Origin: Deltaproteobacteria bacterium HGW-Deltaproteobacteria-1
Lineage (GTDB): Bacteria > Desulfobacterota > Syntrophia > Syntrophales > Smithellaceae
Assembly: GCA_002840635.1 (NCBI GenBank)
Contig: PHBN01000017.1
Span: 1 to 33,319, forward strand
Direction: 5' to 3'
Length of the DNA stretch: 33,319 nucleotides
This document shows, one piece after another, positions 30,177 through 33,319 of the stretch (its first letter is position 1; each line of letters begins with the position of its first letter). A program made the translations under genes and the position numbers. Below the pieces are notes generated by a model. The model did no database searches. It saw only the letters and a list, made by a program, of their open reading frames with translations, and was not told the origin of the DNA.

Positions 30177-30440
30177 ATGGACCCGAAACAAATTGCCAAG
30201 CAGATGATCGTTTGTAACAAAACCGCTTTTGATAATAACTTCCGCGCCATGCAGTTATTGCAGGAACAGACGGAAAGACTGGTCGGCAAATTCTGGGAAA
30301 AGTGCCCCATGTTTCCCGAAGAAGGCAAAAAAGCGATTGCCGATTGGATGACGTCCTATAAAAAAGGCTGCGCCGATTTCAAAAATACGGTTGATGATAA
30401 CTTTAAGAAAACTGACGAATTTTTTAAAGAATCTAAATGA
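30177..30440 (+). CDS. Phasin-like small helical protein
   Basis: 'MDPKQIAKQMIVCNKTAFDNNFRAMQLLQEQTERLVGKFWEK...ADWMTSYKKGCADFKNTVDDNF'. Start chosen inside listed ORF; upstream part overlaps the hairpin. Confidence 0.5.
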   Translation: MDPKQIAKQMIVCNKTAFDNNFRAMQLLQEQTERLVGKFWEKCPMFPEEGKKAIADWMTSYKKGCADFKNTVDDNFKKTDEFFKESK

Positions 30441-30564
30441 GGAACGGTGATCGAGGCGAAGGTCCGTTGTAACAGAAGTTGGCTATTCTAACGGAATAGA
30501 AGTGAATTTTTTATATAATTGCACCTGATAGCGTTCCTATCAGAAGGACCGAAAGGGGAACTTT

Positions 30565-31968
30565 ATGAGTAAGAAAATTGATGTTGTCGTCATCGGTGGC
30601 GGTCCGGGGGGAACCCCAGCCGCCATGCATATGGCTTCCAAGGGAAAGAAGGTTCTCCTGGTGGAAAAAGCAGGAAAACTGGGGGGTGCCTGCCTGTTTG
30701 TCGGCTGCATCCCTTCAAAAATAATCAAGCATGCCGCCGATGAATATGATGCGCTCCGGAACAAACCGGCGGGCGATAGGCCATTTTCAGAGGATGCCGG
30801 CGTTTTCTGGAAGGAAATTCGCGCCCGGATGGACAGCATTTTGTCCATGCGCTCAGCGGGGGCTCTGCAACGGCTGACACAGATCCCCCAGGCAATGATG
30901 ATAGCGGGTTCGGCGAAGTTCACTTCCAATCATGAGATAGAAATCGAAGGAATGAATGGAGAACGGTCTGTTTATGGCTTTGACCATGCTATCATCGCGA
31001 CCGGCTCCATTCCTGTCGTTCCGCCGTTTAAGGGCGATGCCGTTCAAGACGTGCTCACCACTGAGCTTCTTTTTAAGCAAGAGACACTTCCCCCATCGGT
31101 TGTGATTATCGGCGGTGGACCCATCGGGGTCGAATTGGCCCAGATGCTGACCAAGTTGACGGTCAAATGCACGATTATCGAAATGCTGGAGACCATTTTG
31201 CCCGGCGTGGTCGAGCCGGAATTTGCCGAGGAGCTTGCCAAAAAACTTGCAGCATCGGGCATCGATGTCTTCACCTCGGCAAAGGTGCTGGAAGTGAACC
31301 GGTCGGGCGGAAATTTTACCACGACATTCATCGATGGCGCGGGGGGTCAACGGACCGTTCGATCGGAGAAAGTTCTTGCGGCGGCGGGAAGAATGCCCAA
31401 TCTGAAAGATCTTCATTTGGAAGCAACGGACATTCGATTTGACCGCCAAGGCATCGCGGTCGATGACTATCTTCAACCCGGCGTTTCGGGAATATATGCG
31501 GTGGGAGATGTAATTCACGGACCGAAGTTTGCCCATACGGCCACTTATGAAGCCTATATCGCGGCCGTCAATATCCTCATGGGACAAAATGTGCAAAAGG
31601 CCGATTTATCGAAAAATTCATGGGTGCTGTTTTCTGATCCGGAGATTGCCTCGGCGGGATATACGACGGCGGACGCCCTGAAAAACAATCATGATATCCT
31701 CACGGGGTCCTATGACTACAAAATTGACGCGACGGCGCAGATCAATCGCTCGCCCTTCGGATATCTGAAATTTGTTGTTGACAAGAAGAGTCTCGCGATT
31801 GTCGGCATCCATATCTTTGCGCCGGGCGCTTCTTCCATTGCCGGGGAGGCGGCCCTGATTGTGGCGAAAAATATGACGTTGCAGGATGTGGCACAAACGA
31901 TCCACCCGCACCCGACGTTAACGGAAGCATTCGGGTTTCTGGCGATGAACATGCTTATGGGAAAATGA
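30565..31968 (+). CDS. Dihydrolipoamide dehydrogenase/mercuric reductase-like FAD pyridine-nucleotide disulfide oxidoreductase
   Basis: 'VVIGGGPGGTPAAMHMASKGKKVLLVEKAGKLGGACLFVGCIPSK' CxxxxC motif; 'HPHPTLTEAF' C-terminal His-Glu. Confidence 0.93.
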   Translation: MSKKIDVVVIGGGPGGTPAAMHMASKGKKVLLVEKAGKLGGACLFVGCIPSKIIKHAADEYDALRNKPAGDRPFSEDAGVFWKEIRARMDSILSMRSAGALQRLTQIPQAMMIAGSAKFTSNHEIEIEGMNGERSVYGFDHAIIATGSIPVVPPFKGDAVQDVLTTELLFKQETLPPSVVIIGGGPIGVELAQMLTKLTVKCTIIEMLETILPGVVEPEFAEELAKKLAASGIDVFTSAKVLEVNRSGGNFTTTFIDGAGGQRTVRSEKVLAAAGRMPNLKDLHLEATDIRFDRQGIAVDDYLQPGVSGIYAVGDVIHGPKFAHTATYEAYIAAVNILMGQNVQKADLSKNSWVLFSDPEIASAGYTTADALKNNHDILTGSYDYKIDATAQINRSPFGYLKFVVDKKSLAIVGIHIFAPGASSIAGEAALIVAKNMTLQDVAQTIHPHPTLTEAFGFLAMNMLMGK

Positions 31969-32082
31969 CCGGCGGCCAAAAATATAACCGCTGCTTTTAA
32001 ACCGTCTTAGCGAAAGGAAAATCAAGCCCGGCGTCTTTGGCCCGGGGCTGTTAAATGAAGCCACTCTAAACGAAGGGAGAAA

Positions 32083-32133
32083 GACGTCCGGCCGGTCTGT
32101 ATTCCCTGCTCGGGCTATGGAGTTAAAAAATGA
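32083..32133 (+). pseudogene. 3' tail of a second FmdE-type zinc-ribbon gene
   Basis: 'DVRPVCIPCSGYGVKK*' versus 'DGQPVCIPCSGYEK' at 29959; 33/39 nt identical. Confidence 0.75.
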
Positions 32134-32159
32134 ATATAACACAGGACGAAGGGAGATAA

Positions 32160-32258
32160 ATGGACATTATAAAAATAGTGAAAGCCTTATCGGATGAAAA
32201 CTGGATGCGCATTTTAAATCTTGTCAATCATTCAGGCAGGTTGGGACACCCTGTCTAA
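32160..32258 (+). pseudogene. 5' fragment of an ArsR-family regulator
   Basis: RBS GAAGGGAG, then MDIIKIVKALSDENWMRILNLVNHSGRLGHPV*, matching only helix 1-2 of ArsR wHTH. Confidence 0.65.
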
Positions 32259-32311
32259 ATAATGTATGTGGTCAAGATTATCTCGGCATGTTCCGGTTAA
32301 TGCGGAAAGGA

Positions 32312-33245
32312 TCACGGGCATAATAAAATGCTTTTTGGCCAGAGGCAGTCGCCACACACGGGATGTATGTTTCTAAGACAATCTTCCTCGTTCGTTTCGA
32401 CATAATCACACCCTCCGCAGTGCATACAGGGGGGAAAATCAAACTTAATTACCTGTTTTCGAAATTCCCGATAATTTTTTTTATTCGTGCATATCCATTC
32501 GGGGCAGTATTAGATCAGGAACCAAAAATGGCCGTTCCTGTTCATTTCCGAATGTGCCGGGGATCCAATAAAGAATTTCATCCTTCATGTCTTCTGTACA
32601 TGGGAGCAGGTTCGATAGCACAATAAAGCTTGCTTCCATTAATCGTGCCTTTTCTGCGAGGTAGGGAATCTGATCGATATTGCTTTTCATAATGACAAAT
32701 TCCAGACCGACAACGGGATTTTTCCTGCACATCTTTGCACGCATCATGTTCATTTCCTTGATGTTCTCATCGACACACATGAGGTTACCGCCAAGGCGGA
32801 TAGCTTCATATGATGTCTGTGTTGTTCCATCCAGGGAAACAACGAGCGTATCCAAACCGGCCTCTATGAACCCTCTTGCCACATCTTTATCGAGAAGATG
32901 TCCATTAGTTATGACTTCTGTTTTCAGACCCATTTCATGCGCAAGAGCAACCATGTTGACAATTTCAGGGTGTGTGAGAGGTTCCCCGATTCCCCAAAAT
33001 GCCATTGTATGCAAAGAGGGAAATTCCCTAAGATCGGAGAGCAACTTTCGATAAATGGTCAAATCCATGGATCCGATGGTTTCATCCCAGGAATTTCTTA
33101 TGCACGTACGGCATTTAAGGTTGCACACGGTGGTGGGCTCAATATAAATTTTGGTCAGAGGACGCTTTATTGAATCAAGAGAATGCCTTCCAAGAATGCC
33201 CTTTGACTGTCTGTCGTGACTATTTATTTCAAGTACGGTGCTCAT
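32312..33245 (-). pseudogene. Radical SAM/SPASM protein (tungsten-cofactor oxidoreductase maturase-like), internal deletion with frameshift
   Basis: 'YIEPTTVCNLKCRTCIRNSWDETIG' rSAM motif up to 'LILPRMDMHE*'; C-terminus in another frame 'YREFRKQVIKFDFPPCMHCGGCDYVETNEEDCLRNIHPVCGDCLWPKSILLCP*'. Confidence 0.85.
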
Positions 33246-33319
33246 TTCTCAAGCCAGTTACCATGAATGTTTAGTTTAGGTCAGTCTTGGAATATCTTGA
33301 TGCAACTATTTTTTTATAA

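Noticed and set aside
30853-31596. 247-aa minus-strand ORF opposite the flavoprotein
   Set aside because: Antisense shadow of a strongly supported CDS.
31990-32060. Strong rho-independent terminator after the flavoprotein gene
   Set aside because: AGCCCGG...CCCGGGGCT can pair, but there is no U-tract; evidence too weak to call.
1-33319. CRISPR arrays, tRNA/rRNA genes, complete transposases, prophage genes
   Set aside because: No regularly spaced repeats, cloverleaf-like genes or recognisable transposase/phage proteins were seen by eye; a tool-based scan was not possible.

Overview
33.3 kb bacterial window. The gene content (V/A-type ATPase, glycyl-radical enzyme, acyl-CoA dehydrogenase plus acetoacetate decarboxylase, W-cofactor-type radical SAM, FmdE) suggests an anaerobic deltaproteobacterium/Syntrophaceae-like genome; that assignment is inference. 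Order: 3' part of a glycyl-radical enzyme; a full V/A-type ATP synthase cluster (H-C-I-K-F-E-A-B-D); a tandem-repeat helical protein; DedA; a duplicated 'HELHER' protein; a DUF5692-like membrane protein; a Tat-exported phosphodiesterase/phosphatase; an acyl-CoA dehydrogenase/acetoacetate decarboxylase pair; a B12-radical SAM; DUF3795; an MBL hydrolase; then a long arsenic/thiol-redox island (ArsR, thioredoxin-like protein, CSCS permease, ProC-like, DGC protein, exported thioredoxin, CcdA, Trx-type ArsC, CDF, TauE/SafE, FmdE, phasin-like, dihydrolipoamide-dehydrogenase-like flavoprotein), followed by remnants of a second FmdE and a second ArsR and a broken SPASM radical SAM. The main hidden signal is that at least six otherwise well-conserved genes are each broken at one point where codons appear to be missing and the frame shifts. 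Single nonsense mutations were not noticed elsewhere in the recognised genes. One case (tandem-repeat protein, ~9936) can be measured against its own second repeat (~103 bp missing). This is either a set of small real deletions or assembly gap-collapse; read mapping would decide.
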